From Streptomyces aureocirculatus (GTDB lineage Bacteria; Actinomycetota; Actinomycetes; Streptomycetales; Streptomycetaceae), in the NCBI RefSeq assembly GCF_000720475.1, contig NZ_JOAP01000016.1, forward strand, positions 1 through 64,000: a stretch of DNA of 64,000 nt, read 5' to 3'. Below, piece by piece: positions 26,045-35,091 of this stretch. The notes under the pieces are model-generated. The model did not search any database and was not told the origin of the DNA. It saw only the letters and a program-made list of their open reading frames with translations. The position numbers and the translations under genes were made by a program. Position 1 is the stretch's first letter, and each line of letters opens with the position of its first letter.

Positions 26045-26086
26045 GCCCGTCCGGCGCTTGAGGACGAGCGCGCAGCGCGATCAACG
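26045..26086 (+). repeat. Dispersed repeat, identical to 8513-8554
   Basis: Forty-two bases beginning GCCCGTCCGGCGCTTGAGG are identical to the last unit of the tandem array near 8.5 kb. The copy lies directly behind the permease stop and before the convergent RpiR gene, where it may act as a terminator or mRNA end. Confidence 0.85.
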
Positions 26087-26111
26087 GCTCCCCCTCCGGC
26101 CAGAGGACCAC

Positions 26112-26945
26112 TCACTCCACGAAAAGCCCACGCTCCGCCGCCCCCGCGTCGAACTCCTCCAGGCGGGCCTGGGCATCCGGAAGCCCGTCGCACAGGGCTT
26201 CGAGCAGCACGCGGCCGAGCAGCATGGGCGCGCAGGCCGTGTCGAAGGCGAGGCCGGTGCCGACGGCGGCGGGCAGGAGCAGGTCGGAGTGGGCGGCGAC
26301 CGGAGCGAACGCGGAGTCCGCGACGGTGACCACGGTCAGGCCCGCCGCCCTGGCGTACTCCAGGGCGGCGACGACCTCGCGCGGATGGCGGGGCAGCGCG
26401 AAGCAGAGCAGCGCCGTCGCCCCGGCCCGCACCGCGGCGTCGACGCGGTCGGCCAGCATGGTGCCGCCCTCGTCCAGCAGGCGTACGTCGGGGTGGACCT
26501 TGGCGGCGAAGTACGAGAACCCGTACGCCTGGGACGCCGCGGCCCGCAGGCCGAGCACGGGCAGCGGCCGGGAGGCGGCGAGCAGATGCCCCGCGCGCTC
26601 CACCGGCGCCGGGTCGGCGAGCAGCTCCGCCAGGTGCCGCAGGTTCTCGATCTCCGCCTCGACCGCCTGCTGGTACTCGTTCAGATCGGCCTCGGCACCC
26701 GCCTCCGCGGGGGCCACCTCGCGCAGGTGCCGCCGCAGCGCCGGATAGCCGTCGAAGCCGAGCGCGACGGCGAAGCGGGTGACGGAGGGCTGGCTGACGC
26801 CGGCGAGGTCGGCGAGCTCGACGCTGGAGAGGAAGGGCGCGTCGGCGGCACGCCGCACCATGCAGTGCGCGATGCGCCGCTGGGTCGGTGTCAGCCGGTG
26901 CCCCTCGAAGAGCACCTGAAGCCGCGCCGCGGGACTGTCACTCAT
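26112..26945 (-). CDS. MurR/RpiR-family transcriptional regulator
   Basis: A 277-residue regulator. The N-terminal HTH_6 domain (residues 1-80) includes LTPTQRRIAHCMV and LADLAGVSQPSVTRFAVALGFDGYP in normal spacing. The SIS sugar/phospho-sugar domain follows from about residue 120 (LLAASRPLPVLGLRAAA, ALLCFALPRHPREVV). The ATG has GAGGAG upstream; the frame is open further but without support. It converges on the permease gene. It may regulate the permease/decarboxylase pair, although SIS effectors are usually sugar phosphates. Confidence 0.85.
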   Translation of the reverse strand: MSDSPAARLQVLFEGHRLTPTQRRIAHCMVRRAADAPFLSSVELADLAGVSQPSVTRFAVALGFDGYPALRRHLREVAPAEAGAEADLNEYQQAVEAEIENLRHLAELLADPAPVERAGHLLAASRPLPVLGLRAAASQAYGFSYFAAKVHPDVRLLDEGGTMLADRVDAAVRAGATALLCFALPRHPREVVAALEYARAAGLTVVTVADSAFAPVAAHSDLLLPAAVGTGLAFDTACAPMLLGRVLLEALCDGLPDAQARLEEFDAGAAERGLFVE

Positions 26946-27113
26946 GCCGTACTCCTCATGCCGTCTCCCACGCGGGACCGCTCCCCGGCCCGCCCGCCGC
27001 ACGGCCGCCGACGCACACCGGGGCATCGACAATCCATTCAGGCGCCAATGACTCCGCATAACGATATACAGCCCCGCGAGGGTGGTCGCGCAGCGGCGTC
27101 GGCCGGACGACGA

Positions 27114-27154
27114 GCAGCACCCCGTGGCCGGGGTGACCGGCCACGGGGTGCTGC
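27114..27154 (-). terminator. Perfect 18-bp hairpin downstream of the PEP-mutase-family gene
   Basis: GCAGCACCCCGTGGCCGG pairs perfectly with CCGGCCACGGGGTGCTGC around a five-base loop. It lies 68 bases beyond the stop of the leftward gene at 27222. The rest of 26946-27221 has no gene. Confidence 0.8.
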
Positions 27155-27221
27155 CGCGCGCGAGGAGAGAGGGCACTCGGGAAAGCCGGACGTCACACGA
27201 ACCCGGCCGCCCGCTGCCTCC

Positions 27222-28067
27222 TCACTCGTCGGACAGATGGGGGAAGGTGTTCAGCTCGAACACGTTCAGCGAGTTCACGCTGGTCTCATAGGTGCCCTCG
27301 GTCAGCAGCTCACGCGTCCCGCGATCCGCGGCGGTGTAGGCCGCCTGCGCCAGCGCGGTACCCACGCTGATCCGGCGGACGCCCGTCGCCTTCAGCTCGG
27401 CGACGGTGGGTCCGCCCGGCCACGCCATGACGCTGATCGGCAGCGGTGCCTCGGCCACCAGGCGGGTCAGGGTTCCCGGATCGAGGAGCAGCGGCACGAA
27501 CAGCACGTCGGCGCCCGCCTCGGCGTAGGCCTTGGCGCGCTCAAGGACGAGGTCGAAGCGTCCGTCCGCCTCGCCCACCTGCGCCATGTACACATCGGTA
27601 CGGGCGTTGATCACGAGGTCGGGCACACCGGCCGCGACGGCCGCCTCCCGGACGGCAGCGATCCGTTCGGCCTGCGCGGGCGGGGTGATCAGCGGTGCGC
27701 CGTCCGCGCCCGGGGCGTCCTCCAGGTTGACGCCCACAGCGCCGGCGGCCGCGACCGCGGTGACGGTCAGGGCCGCGTCCTCGGGGGTCGGGCCGTATCC
27801 GCCCTCGATGTCGGCGGTGACCGGGATCTGAACTGCGGTGGCGATCCGGCCGACCGCGGCGACCATCTCGTCCCGGGTCAGCCGCTGGCCGTCGGGGCGG
27901 CCCAGGGACCAGGAGACACCGGCGCTGGTGGAGCCGACGGCGGCTGCGCCGGCGCGTTCCATCACGACGGCGCTACAGGCGTCCCAGGCGTTGGGCAGCA
28001 CGAGCAGCTCGCCCTCGGCGTGGAACGAACGGAACAGTGTGGCCTTGGTGTTGAGGGGATTCACCAT
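27222..28067 (-). CDS. Isocitrate lyase/PEP mutase family enzyme
   Basis: A 281-residue TIM-barrel enzyme of the PEP-mutase/isocitrate-lyase superfamily. Seen are LVLPNAWDACSAVVMERAGA, the Mg-binding TADIEGGYG, GVNLEDAPG, INARTDVYM and a C-terminal ISVGTALAQAAYTA. The KKCGH loop of true isocitrate lyase is absent, so it is more likely a 2-methylisocitrate-lyase-like or oxaloacetate-hydrolase-like member. The start is MVNPLN. It follows an SDR gene on the same strand. Its link to the neighbouring biosynthetic cluster is uncertain. Confidence 0.8.
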   Translation of the reverse strand: MVNPLNTKATLFRSFHAEGELLVLPNAWDACSAVVMERAGAAAVGSTSAGVSWSLGRPDGQRLTRDEMVAAVGRIATAVQIPVTADIEGGYGPTPEDAALTVTAVAAAGAVGVNLEDAPGADGAPLITPPAQAERIAAVREAAVAAGVPDLVINARTDVYMAQVGEADGRFDLVLERAKAYAEAGADVLFVPLLLDPGTLTRLVAEAPLPISVMAWPGGPTVAELKATGVRRISVGTALAQAAYTAADRGTRELLTEGTYETSVNSLNVFELNTFPHLSDE

Positions 28068-28104
28068 GGTGGGACGCCTCGGCAATCGTACGGTCGGTGT
28101 GCGG

Positions 28105-28190
28105 ATGCGGAAGGGTACGGATACGGATACGGGAAGGGTGTGCGGCTCGGACCGGAGTGGTGTCCGGTCCGAACCGGAGTGGTGTGCGGT
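28105..28190. other. Short repeats and dyad between SDR and PEP-mutase-like genes
   Basis: TACGGATACGGATACGG-type direct repeats are followed by two ACCGGAGTGGTGT copies. CGGACCG…CGGTCCG forms a dyad. It may be a terminator of the SDR transcript or an operator for the next gene. Confidence 0.4.
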
Positions 28191-29033
28191 TCAGACCGTG
28201 GCGTCGGCGTCCGTCGAAAGCGCCGTGTCCTTCTGCTCCTCCAGTTCGCCGAGCCTGTCGCGGAGCGCGCCCTGGAAGAGTGCGAACGCGTCACTGCCGA
28301 GCACGAGCCGCAGCGGGGCCCGCTCGCGGTCGGCCAGGTCCGCGACGGCGCGGGCGACCTTGCGCGGGTCGCCGGGTACCGGGATGACGCCGTGCTCGAA
28401 CGCCTGGCGCAGTTGCCCGGCCGGTGTGTCGGCGTACTCCGCGAGCGCCGGCGCAAGCTCCCCGCTGCGGCCCGCGAAGTCGGTGCGGACGGCGCCGGGT
28501 TCGACCAGCGTGACCTGGACTCCGAACGGCTCGACCTCGGCACGCAGGGACTCGAAGAACCCTTCCACGCCCCACTTGGAGGCGTGGTAGACGCCCAGGT
28601 GCGGCAGGGCGACAAGGCCGCCCACGCTGGAGATCTGTACGAACCGGCCGCCTCCCTGGGCTCGCAGCAGCGGCAACACGGCGCGGGCCAGCCGGATCGG
28701 GCCGAGCAGATTGGTGGCGAGCTGCCGCTCGATCTGCTCGTCCGTGACTTCTTCGGCGGCGCCGAACAGGCCGTATCCGGCGTTGCTGACCACCACGTCG
28801 ATCCGTCCGAAGGCGGCGTGGGCCCGTTCCACCGCCCGCGTGACACCCTCGGGGTCGGTGGTGTCCAGGATGAGCGGCAGCAACCTGTCACCCGCGGCCT
28901 CGACGAGCGGGGCCAGCACCTCGGGCGCACGGACCGTGGCCGCGACCCGCTCGCCGCGCTCCAGCAGAGTCTCGGTCAGGGCGCGCCCGATGCCGGTCGA
29001 CGTACCCGTGATCAACCATGTGCGGTCCGGCAT
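28191..29033 (-). CDS. Short-chain dehydrogenase/reductase
   Basis: A 280-residue classical SDR. TGTSTGIG binds the cofactor, NAGYGLFGAAEE is typical of the retinol-dehydrogenase-like oxidoreductase subgroup, QISSVGG holds the catalytic serine and YHASKWGVEGF the Tyr/Lys pair. AGGAGGCTCCGAGG precedes the ATG. It lies 104 bases after the FAD oxidoreductase gene on the same strand, across a site resembling the cluster operator (29108-29121). It may be the last tailoring gene of the cluster or a bystander. Confidence 0.85.
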   Translation of the reverse strand: MPDRTWLITGTSTGIGRALTETLLERGERVAATVRAPEVLAPLVEAAGDRLLPLILDTTDPEGVTRAVERAHAAFGRIDVVVSNAGYGLFGAAEEVTDEQIERQLATNLLGPIRLARAVLPLLRAQGGGRFVQISSVGGLVALPHLGVYHASKWGVEGFFESLRAEVEPFGVQVTLVEPGAVRTDFAGRSGELAPALAEYADTPAGQLRQAFEHGVIPVPGDPRKVARAVADLADRERAPLRLVLGSDAFALFQGALRDRLGELEEQKDTALSTDADATV

Positions 29034-29137
29034 CCTCGGAGCCTCCTGTGCGTCGCCGTCTGCCTGACTGGCAGCCGCATAGTGCGGTATGTTCGCAGGA
29101 AATATGTACGCTCGGCCGTGCTTTTTTAGCCTATCAG

Positions 29138-30490
29138 TCACCGCAGTGTCGGCTGTCGTCGTGGCGCGCGCAGCGCGCGGAACAGGATCGAGGGTCGCCG
29201 CAGCGTACGCGGTCCGGTCCGCATGTTCACCACGTCGAGGAAACTCCGGTGCACCTTCATGTCGGTGATGCAGCCGTCGATCAGCCGGTCCCGGAGGTAG
29301 AGCTGGGCCTTCTGCCCCACGGTCAGCTTCCCGGCGACGTGCGGCAGGAAGAGATCCTGCTGGGCGGATGTCTCCCAGGCGTTGTCGACGACGGCGGCGA
29401 TCCGCTTGAAGTACGCACCGGCCGGCCGGCGCAGGTCCGGAGCGGACCGCAGCCACTGGCCGAGCGCCTCGGCGTGCAGCGCCGCCGCGGTCATGCCCTG
29501 GCCGTAGACCGGGTTGAACGAGGCCACGGCGTCGCCCAACACGACGAGTCCGGCCGGGAAGCCGTCGCCGAGAAGGTGGAAGTCCCGGCGGACACTGGCC
29601 GGCAAGCGGTACACCGCCACCTCCCCGATCGGCTTGCACGCACGCACGAGTTCCCGCATCGGCTCCACGTCCGCCATGCAGCGCGCCACGAACTCGTCGT
29701 AGCAGCGCCCCGGTCGGTCATCGGCGAAGCCCGTCGTCAGCGCGATCCACCGGCCGTTCTCGACGGGGCTGAGGGAGCTGGCCCCCGGCCGCCCGGAGCG
29801 CAGCGTCCGGGTGGAGTGCGCGGCCCGGACACCGGCGAGGCGCTGCCCCGGCTCACGGCGGAACAGACAGGTCGCGTAGCCGATGTCCGAGCCCACGCGG
29901 CGGCGGGGCGGTTCCTGAAAACCGCTCTCCCGCAGCCAGTCGCCGAGTCGGCTCGACCGTCCGGTGGCGTCGACGACGAGATCGGCGGCGATCCGTTCCC
30001 CCGGCCCGCCGGGGGTCCCCGCGCCGCCGCCGTCCACCCGTGCGATCCGCACCCCGTCCACCCGGGAGCCGGTGAGGGTGAGCCCGGTCGCCTTCGCCCG
30101 CACGGACCGTACCCGCCCCGACCTGAGCACGTCGCGGCGCAGATGCCACTCCAGGAAGGGGCGGGTCATGCTCAGCATGTCGTCACCCGGCACCGCCACC
30201 CGGCGCAGCCCGTCGGCGTACCAGCCACCGTCCCGCTCGAAGTCGAGCAGTTCCGCGCCGTGACCGATCATCACGTCGAACAGTCCGGGAAAGAGGTCCC
30301 CCAGGATCTGCCGGCCACGGCCGAGCAGGATGTGGGCGTGCGCGCTCTGCGGCACACCACGCCGCTGCCGCGGCTGATCCACCGCGACGTCGTCGGGTTC
30401 CAGCACCATCACCTCCTCGGCGTGGTCGGCCAGCACCCGGGCCGCGACCAGGCCCGCCATACCGCCACCGAGAACCAAAGCTGTGCGCAT
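29138..30490 (-). CDS. FAD-dependent monooxygenase/oxidoreductase
   Basis: A 450-residue flavoprotein of the group A monooxygenase/epoxidase fold. The N-terminal dinucleotide motif is LGGGMAGLVAARV. An early helix ends RRGVPQSAHAHILLGRG, a signature seen in polyketide epoxidases and related FAD enzymes. The second FAD motif is LGDAVASFNPVYGQGM. AAGGAG precedes the ATG. It is in line with the upstream CreD-like lyase gene (127-base gap) and probably belongs to the cluster. Hydroxylation or epoxidation is inferred, and the substrate is unknown. Confidence 0.75.
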   Translation of the reverse strand: MRTALVLGGGMAGLVAARVLADHAEEVMVLEPDDVAVDQPRQRRGVPQSAHAHILLGRGRQILGDLFPGLFDVMIGHGAELLDFERDGGWYADGLRRVAVPGDDMLSMTRPFLEWHLRRDVLRSGRVRSVRAKATGLTLTGSRVDGVRIARVDGGGAGTPGGPGERIAADLVVDATGRSSRLGDWLRESGFQEPPRRRVGSDIGYATCLFRREPGQRLAGVRAAHSTRTLRSGRPGASSLSPVENGRWIALTTGFADDRPGRCYDEFVARCMADVEPMRELVRACKPIGEVAVYRLPASVRRDFHLLGDGFPAGLVVLGDAVASFNPVYGQGMTAAALHAEALGQWLRSAPDLRRPAGAYFKRIAAVVDNAWETSAQQDLFLPHVAGKLTVGQKAQLYLRDRLIDGCITDMKVHRSFLDVVNMRTGPRTLRRPSILFRALRAPRRQPTLR

Positions 30491-30616
30491 AACGACTCCT
30501 TGGGTCATCCCGGCCGTACGTACGTACCGGGAATTGGGTGTCTCCCCCCGTCCCCTAGGTGTTCGTGATGTCGTGCGGGACCGGTCTCGTTCGCGGCCCC
30601 GCACGTGCCCCCCCTT

Positions 30617-32074
30617 TCAGTGCTCCACGGGCTGCCGGGCGCCGTGCGGCCCGCACCGCAGCGCCCGGTCGACCAACTCCCCCGCCACCCCGGTGTAGTG
30701 CGCCGGGTCGAGCAGCTCCGCCATCTGTTCCCCGGTGAGGGCCCCGGCGACCTCCGGGGCCTGGGCGAGCACTTCGGCGAAGGGGCGTCGCTCCGCCGCG
30801 GCCCGCAGCGCGGCGCGGCTCACCACGTCCTTGGCCCGCACCTTGCCGAGCTGCGGGGCCAGCACCACCGCGAGCCGTTCGGAGACGACGAGTCCGCCGG
30901 TCAGGTCCAGGTTGTCCCGCATCCGGTCCGGGAACACCCGCAGCCCTTCGAGCAGTTCACGGGCGGTCTCGGCGGCGCCCCCGGTCAGGCGCAGACAGTC
31001 GCGCAGCGGCAGCCACTCGGCGTGCCACGCGCCGGCCGACCTCTCGTCCTCGCAGAGCATCGCCTGAGCGAGCACCGAGGCAAGGGCGGGAACCTGGAGC
31101 GCGGCGGCGCGCATCAGGGTGGCCAGCGCCGGATTGCGCTTGTGCGGCATGGCCGACGACGCCCCCCGGCCGGCCGCGGCCGGTTCGGCCAGCTCGGCCG
31201 TCTCGGTGCGCGACAGGCTCTGCACATCCACCGCGATCTTACCCAGCACGCCCGTGGTGAGGGCGAGTTCGGCGCCGAGCGCGGCCACCGGGGTGCGCTC
31301 GGTGTGCCAGGGCAGCACCGGCTCGGCCAGGCCGGTCTCGCGGGCGTACTCGGCGGGCAGCCGCCGCGCGAACAGCTCCGCGACGAACGCCTCCGAGCCG
31401 CCCGCGCCGTCGAGGCGGGCGTACTCGGCGTACCCGGCCAGGGTGCCGGCCGCGCCACCGAGCTGGACGGGCAGCCGCTCGGTCCGCAACGCCCGCAGCC
31501 GGTCCGCGGCCTGGACCACGCCCCGGAGCCAGCCCGCCGCCTTGAGCCCGAAGGTGACGGGGACGGCGTGCAGGGCGAGAGTGCGTCCCGGCATGACGGT
31601 GTCGCGGTGGGCGGCGGCGAGTCCCCGCAGGGCCACCGCCGCGCCGTCGAGGTCGTCGATCAGCGGCCCCAGCGTCCGGTGGGCCACCAGCATCGCCGCG
31701 GTGTCCATGATGTCCTGGCTGGTGGACCCGCGGTGCACATACTCCGCGGCCGCCGCGTCCTTGGCGGCCACCACCTCGGTGAACGCCCGGACCAGCGCCA
31801 CCACGGGGTTGGCCGCGCCGCGCGCCTGCCGGGCGAGCGCGACCGGGTCCAGGTGCTCGGCCCGGGCCAGCTCGGTGATCGTCCGGGCGGCCCGCTCGGG
31901 GACGACCCCGAGTGCCGCCTGGGCCCGTACCAGCGCGGCCTCGGCGTCCAGGAGCGCCTGCAGCCAGGCCTCGTCGGTGGTCGCGGCCGCCGCCGCGGTG
32001 CCCGCCGACACCGGGCTGAGCAGCCCCGCGTCGAGGCCGGTGGCCAGGGGCCGGTCACGAGCGGTTCCGGTCAC
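30617..32074 (-). CDS. Fumarase/aspartase-superfamily lyase, CreD-like nitrosuccinate lyase candidate
   Basis: A 485-residue lyase. HRGSTSQDIMDTA is the substrate-binding motif and GRGASSAMPHKRNP the signature loop with the catalytic serine. The form resembles PcaB (3-carboxymuconate cycloisomerase). CreD and FzmL belong to this subgroup; they split nitrosuccinate into fumarate and nitrous acid. The GTG overlaps the stop of the FAD monooxygenase gene (GTGA), so the two are co-translated, which is the CreE/CreD arrangement. No protocatechuate genes are nearby, which argues against a true PcaB. Nitrous acid would be the donor for N-N or diazo bond formation. The activity is inferred. Confidence 0.75.
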   Translation of the reverse strand: MTGTARDRPLATGLDAGLLSPVSAGTAAAAATTDEAWLQALLDAEAALVRAQAALGVVPERAARTITELARAEHLDPVALARQARGAANPVVALVRAFTEVVAAKDAAAAEYVHRGSTSQDIMDTAAMLVAHRTLGPLIDDLDGAAVALRGLAAAHRDTVMPGRTLALHAVPVTFGLKAAGWLRGVVQAADRLRALRTERLPVQLGGAAGTLAGYAEYARLDGAGGSEAFVAELFARRLPAEYARETGLAEPVLPWHTERTPVAALGAELALTTGVLGKIAVDVQSLSRTETAELAEPAAAGRGASSAMPHKRNPALATLMRAAALQVPALASVLAQAMLCEDERSAGAWHAEWLPLRDCLRLTGGAAETARELLEGLRVFPDRMRDNLDLTGGLVVSERLAVVLAPQLGKVRAKDVVSRAALRAAAERRPFAEVLAQAPEVAGALTGEQMAELLDPAHYTGVAGELVDRALRCGPHGARQPVEH

Positions 32075-34032
32075 GGCACCACCACCTCCGCGGTCTCGAC
32101 GCTCACATCGCCCACGCCGCCGAGCGCGAGCAGACCGCGGGCCATGGCGTCGGCGTCGGCCAGCGTCACGGAGTTCACCCCGGGGCGGATGCCCGCCGCC
32201 GTCGCCCAGTGGACGGACTCGGTGGGCACGCCGTAGGCGAACCTCCGCGGATGGGGCACGCCCCCGGCGTCCAGGAGATGGAAGGGGCGCGGGGACACGG
32301 CGAGGCCGCCGGTCTCGTACCGCACGCCGTCGGCACCGGTCAGCACATGCGGACGGCACCGGCCCCGCTCAAGCAGCGAGGTCAACAGCGGATCGGCGGT
32401 AGTGCGCAGGTCGACGGCCGGCAGCCGGGCGTCGACCAGCACGTTGGCCGCGCGCCGGGAGCCGGGCACCCGCGCGGACTCCAGGACGAACACCCCCTCC
32501 TCGGCATGTGCGCGGGCAGTCGTGTCCGGGCCGAGCACCTCCAGGATCCCCGCCTCGATGAGTGCGACGGCCTCCTCGATGCGCCGGGCGGGCGGGCCGA
32601 TCGAGAGGAACGCGTTCAGCGGCGTGTACCAGCCGTCGAGGTCGTCGCGGTGGGACGCGCCCGCGAGTCCGCCGTGGTCCACCAGCAGGCGCACCTCGTT
32701 GCGCACGTCGCGCAGCACGTCCAGGGCGGCCTTCAACGGGCCGTCCACGTTGCCCGCCAGGGCCGCGTCCACGTCCGCGCGCAGATGGCCGAGGAGCCAG
32801 TCCTTGAATTCCTCCGGCGAGGCGAAGGACAGTCCGTCGAAGGGCCGGGCGAGGCGTTCCCAGTCCCAGCGCTCGCCCGGTCCGATCCCGGCCGCGGCCA
32901 GCAGACGCTCCTCCTCCGCTCCCCCGGCGGCTGCGGCCGGGTAGGCCGCCCGCAGCCGCTCGGCCTCCTCGGCGCGGCCGCGGGCGGTGAGCAGGGTCGC
33001 GTAGTAGACGGTCTCGACCTCCTTGGCGACCAGCGGCCAGATCGCCGCGCGGAAGTCGAGGCCGCCCCGGGTCTCGGCCCGCGCCCGCAGGTCGGCGAGG
33101 GTCTTTGGGGTCAGCAGGAAGGGAATGTGCCTGCCGTGCGGGCCCTTCTGGTTCTCGCCGCGCGCGTGGAACGGCAGCCCCCTGCGGGATCCGGCGCTCA
33201 GCCTCGGCTCCAGACCCGAGGGGACGTAGACGAGCTTGCCCTCGCGTCTTCGGTACGTGCCGCCCCTGCCCTCGGTGAACAGTGCCATGTAGTCGAAGAA
33301 GTTCAGACCGAGCCCGAGCAGGGCGACCCGGTCGTCGGAGCGCACGCCCGACAGATCCACGTCCGCCGGGTTGGCGGGGGCGATGTAGCGCAGGCCGTGC
33401 CGGTCGGCGAAGACCGAGAGCCGCGCCTCGCGGGTGGTGGAGCGCAGCGGCAGATGGCCCTGGGCCATCACGACGGCGTGCAGGGCGGTCAGGACGATGC
33501 CGTTCTCCAGGCGCACCCACTGGGTGCCCCCGGGGCTCTCGTCCCGCAGGGCCACCGCTCTGGTCCGGTGCGCGACCACGGTCACCTGTCGTGGGGCGGT
33601 GTTCCGCACGCGCTGGAACACCCACCTCAGGTAGTAGCCGCAGAAGGCGCGGGTGGGATAGGAGTCGGGGGTCAGGGCACGGGCTTCGGCGAGCACGGAC
33701 TCCGGGCAGTCGGGGCCGTCCTCGTCCTCCAGGCCGAGAGCGAGGAAACGCGCCCACTCGTACAGGCTGGGGCCCCGCACGAGCGGCCCCGCCATCTCCA
33801 CGCTCTCGTCGGTGAACACGGTGGTCTGGGAGGCCACGGTGTTGGTGAGCAGCCGCCGGGGCTGGGTGGTGCGCCAGACCCGCCCGGCGCCGGGCGGGAA
33901 CGGGTCGACGACGTGCACGGTCACCTCGGTACCGGGTGCGACCTCCTCCGCGTTGGCACAGATCCGTTCGAGTACCGCGAGCCCGCGGGGGCCCGCGCCG
34001 ATCAGGCAGACGTCTAACCGTCGGGTGTTCAT
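32071..34032 (-). CDS. FAD/NAD(P)-binding monooxygenase, CreE-like (aspartate to nitrosuccinate) candidate
   Basis: A 653-residue flavoprotein with a PF13454-type N-terminus: CLIGAGPRGLAVLERI, VVDPFPPGAGRVWR and LLTNTVASQTTVFTD. VALLGLGLNFFDYMALF is the second nucleotide-binding motif. The length and domain match CreE/FzmM, which oxidise the amino group of L-aspartate stepwise to nitrosuccinate. The ATG has GGAGAAAGACCC upstream. It is followed with overlap by the lyase that would release HNO2. It sits downstream of prephenate dehydrogenase in a long leftward operon. The call is strong by combination with its neighbour; alone it would only be an FAD-binding protein. Confidence 0.75.
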   Translation of the reverse strand: MNTRRLDVCLIGAGPRGLAVLERICANAEEVAPGTEVTVHVVDPFPPGAGRVWRTTQPRRLLTNTVASQTTVFTDESVEMAGPLVRGPSLYEWARFLALGLEDEDGPDCPESVLAEARALTPDSYPTRAFCGYYLRWVFQRVRNTAPRQVTVVAHRTRAVALRDESPGGTQWVRLENGIVLTALHAVVMAQGHLPLRSTTREARLSVFADRHGLRYIAPANPADVDLSGVRSDDRVALLGLGLNFFDYMALFTEGRGGTYRRREGKLVYVPSGLEPRLSAGSRRGLPFHARGENQKGPHGRHIPFLLTPKTLADLRARAETRGGLDFRAAIWPLVAKEVETVYYATLLTARGRAEEAERLRAAYPAAAAGGAEEERLLAAAGIGPGERWDWERLARPFDGLSFASPEEFKDWLLGHLRADVDAALAGNVDGPLKAALDVLRDVRNEVRLLVDHGGLAGASHRDDLDGWYTPLNAFLSIGPPARRIEEAVALIEAGILEVLGPDTTARAHAEEGVFVLESARVPGSRRAANVLVDARLPAVDLRTTADPLLTSLLERGRCRPHVLTGADGVRYETGGLAVSPRPFHLLDAGGVPHPRRFAYGVPTESVHWATAAGIRPGVNSVTLADADAMARGLLALGGVGDVSVETAEVVVP

Positions 34033-34108
34033 GGGTCTTTCTCCACTGGGTTGGGGGGCGTCGGGGTCTCCCCGGTGGTCCTCTGCCGTGGCGCGGGCCG
34101 TTCGGGTG

Positions 34109-35068
34109 TCACGTGTGCAGGGCCGGGACGGTCAGTAACGGCTCCGCCGGTGCGCGACCGGCGTCCCGCGGGCCGCCGTCACTGGCACCGGGCACCGCGG
34201 TCGCGGTGTCGGGTGCCCGCGGGTCGAGCCGTTCGCGGCCCTCGATGCCACGGGCGAGGGCGGATCGCAGGGTGGCCACGGCCGTGTCCCGTTCCGCCCC
34301 GCCCGGGCCGAGGCGGTCCAGGACGGCCAGGACCTCGCCCAGGTCGGCCGCCAGACCGGTGAGGACCGTATGCACGGCCTCGGCGTTGCTGCCGAGGATG
34401 TCCGTCCACAGCCCGACGTCGCCCGCGGCGATCCGGGTGGTGTCCCGCAGTCCCTTCCCCGCCAACTGGAGCTGGGCCGGGCCTGCGTCATTGAGGCGGG
34501 CGGCCAGCAGGCTGGACACCAGGTGCGGGGTGTGTGAGACGAGGGCCACCGCGCGGTCGTGCTCGGCGTGGTCCATCAGGAGCGGCCGGGCCCCGCACAG
34601 CCGCACCAGTTGCCGCGTGCGCCACAGGGCGGCGTCCCCGGACTGCCGGGAGGGGGTGAGCACCCAGGGCCGGTCGTGGAAGAGGTCGCCCCGGGCCGCC
34701 GTCGGACCGGACCGTTCACTGCCGGCGATCGGGTGTCCGCCGACGAACCGGGTCAGGTCGCAGCCGGTCGCGGTCATCTCCCGGTGCGGTCCTGCCTTGA
34801 CGCTCGCCACGTCGGTGTAGCTCTCGGCCAGATCCCGGCCCTGCCACTCGGCGAGCGCGTCCGCCGTACTGCTCGGCGGTACCGCGAGCACGGCCAACTG
34901 CACCGGCCTGGGCGGCAGTCCGGCGATTCCCGCGCCGATCGTCTCCGCGGTCCTGGCCGCCTCCGCGACCCGGTCCACGAGGTAGGTCGTCACGCCCCGG
35001 GACCGCAGGGCGAGGGCCACCGAGGTGCCGATCATGCCGGTCCCGACCACTACGGCGGTGCGCAACAC
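34109..35068 (-). CDS. Prephenate dehydrogenase
   Basis: A 319-residue NAD-dependent dehydrogenase that converts prephenate to 4-hydroxyphenylpyruvate. The N-terminal Rossmann motif is VVGTGMIGTSVALALR. The catalytic region includes VGGHPIAGSERSG and the conserved AEHDRAVALVSHTPHLVSS. Such genes feed 4-hydroxyphenylglycine or tyrosine-derived precursors inside antibiotic clusters. The GTG at 35068 or the adjacent TTG is the start (AGAGG upstream). About 40 Pro/Ala/Gly-rich residues trail the core. With HmaS, Hmo and HpgT it completes HPG supply from chorismate metabolism. Confidence 0.9.
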   Translation of the reverse strand: MLRTAVVVGTGMIGTSVALALRSRGVTTYLVDRVAEAARTAETIGAGIAGLPPRPVQLAVLAVPPSSTADALAEWQGRDLAESYTDVASVKAGPHREMTATGCDLTRFVGGHPIAGSERSGPTAARGDLFHDRPWVLTPSRQSGDAALWRTRQLVRLCGARPLLMDHAEHDRAVALVSHTPHLVSSLLAARLNDAGPAQLQLAGKGLRDTTRIAAGDVGLWTDILGSNAEAVHTVLTGLAADLGEVLAVLDRLGPGGAERDTAVATLRSALARGIEGRERLDPRAPDTATAVPGASDGGPRDAGRAPAEPLLTVPALHT

Positions 35069-35091
35069 GGTCCTCTCCCGCGGGCCGGCGG

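Noticed and set aside
27222..28067. True isocitrate lyase or phosphonate-pathway PEP mutase
   Set aside because: The KKCGH catalytic loop of isocitrate lyase is missing and there is no phosphonopyruvate decarboxylase pair of the usual kind next to it; kept as a family-level call.
30617..32074. 3-carboxy-cis,cis-muconate cycloisomerase (pcaB) of aromatic catabolism
   Set aside because: No other pca gene is nearby, and the gene is translationally coupled to a CreE-like flavoprotein in a biosynthetic operon.
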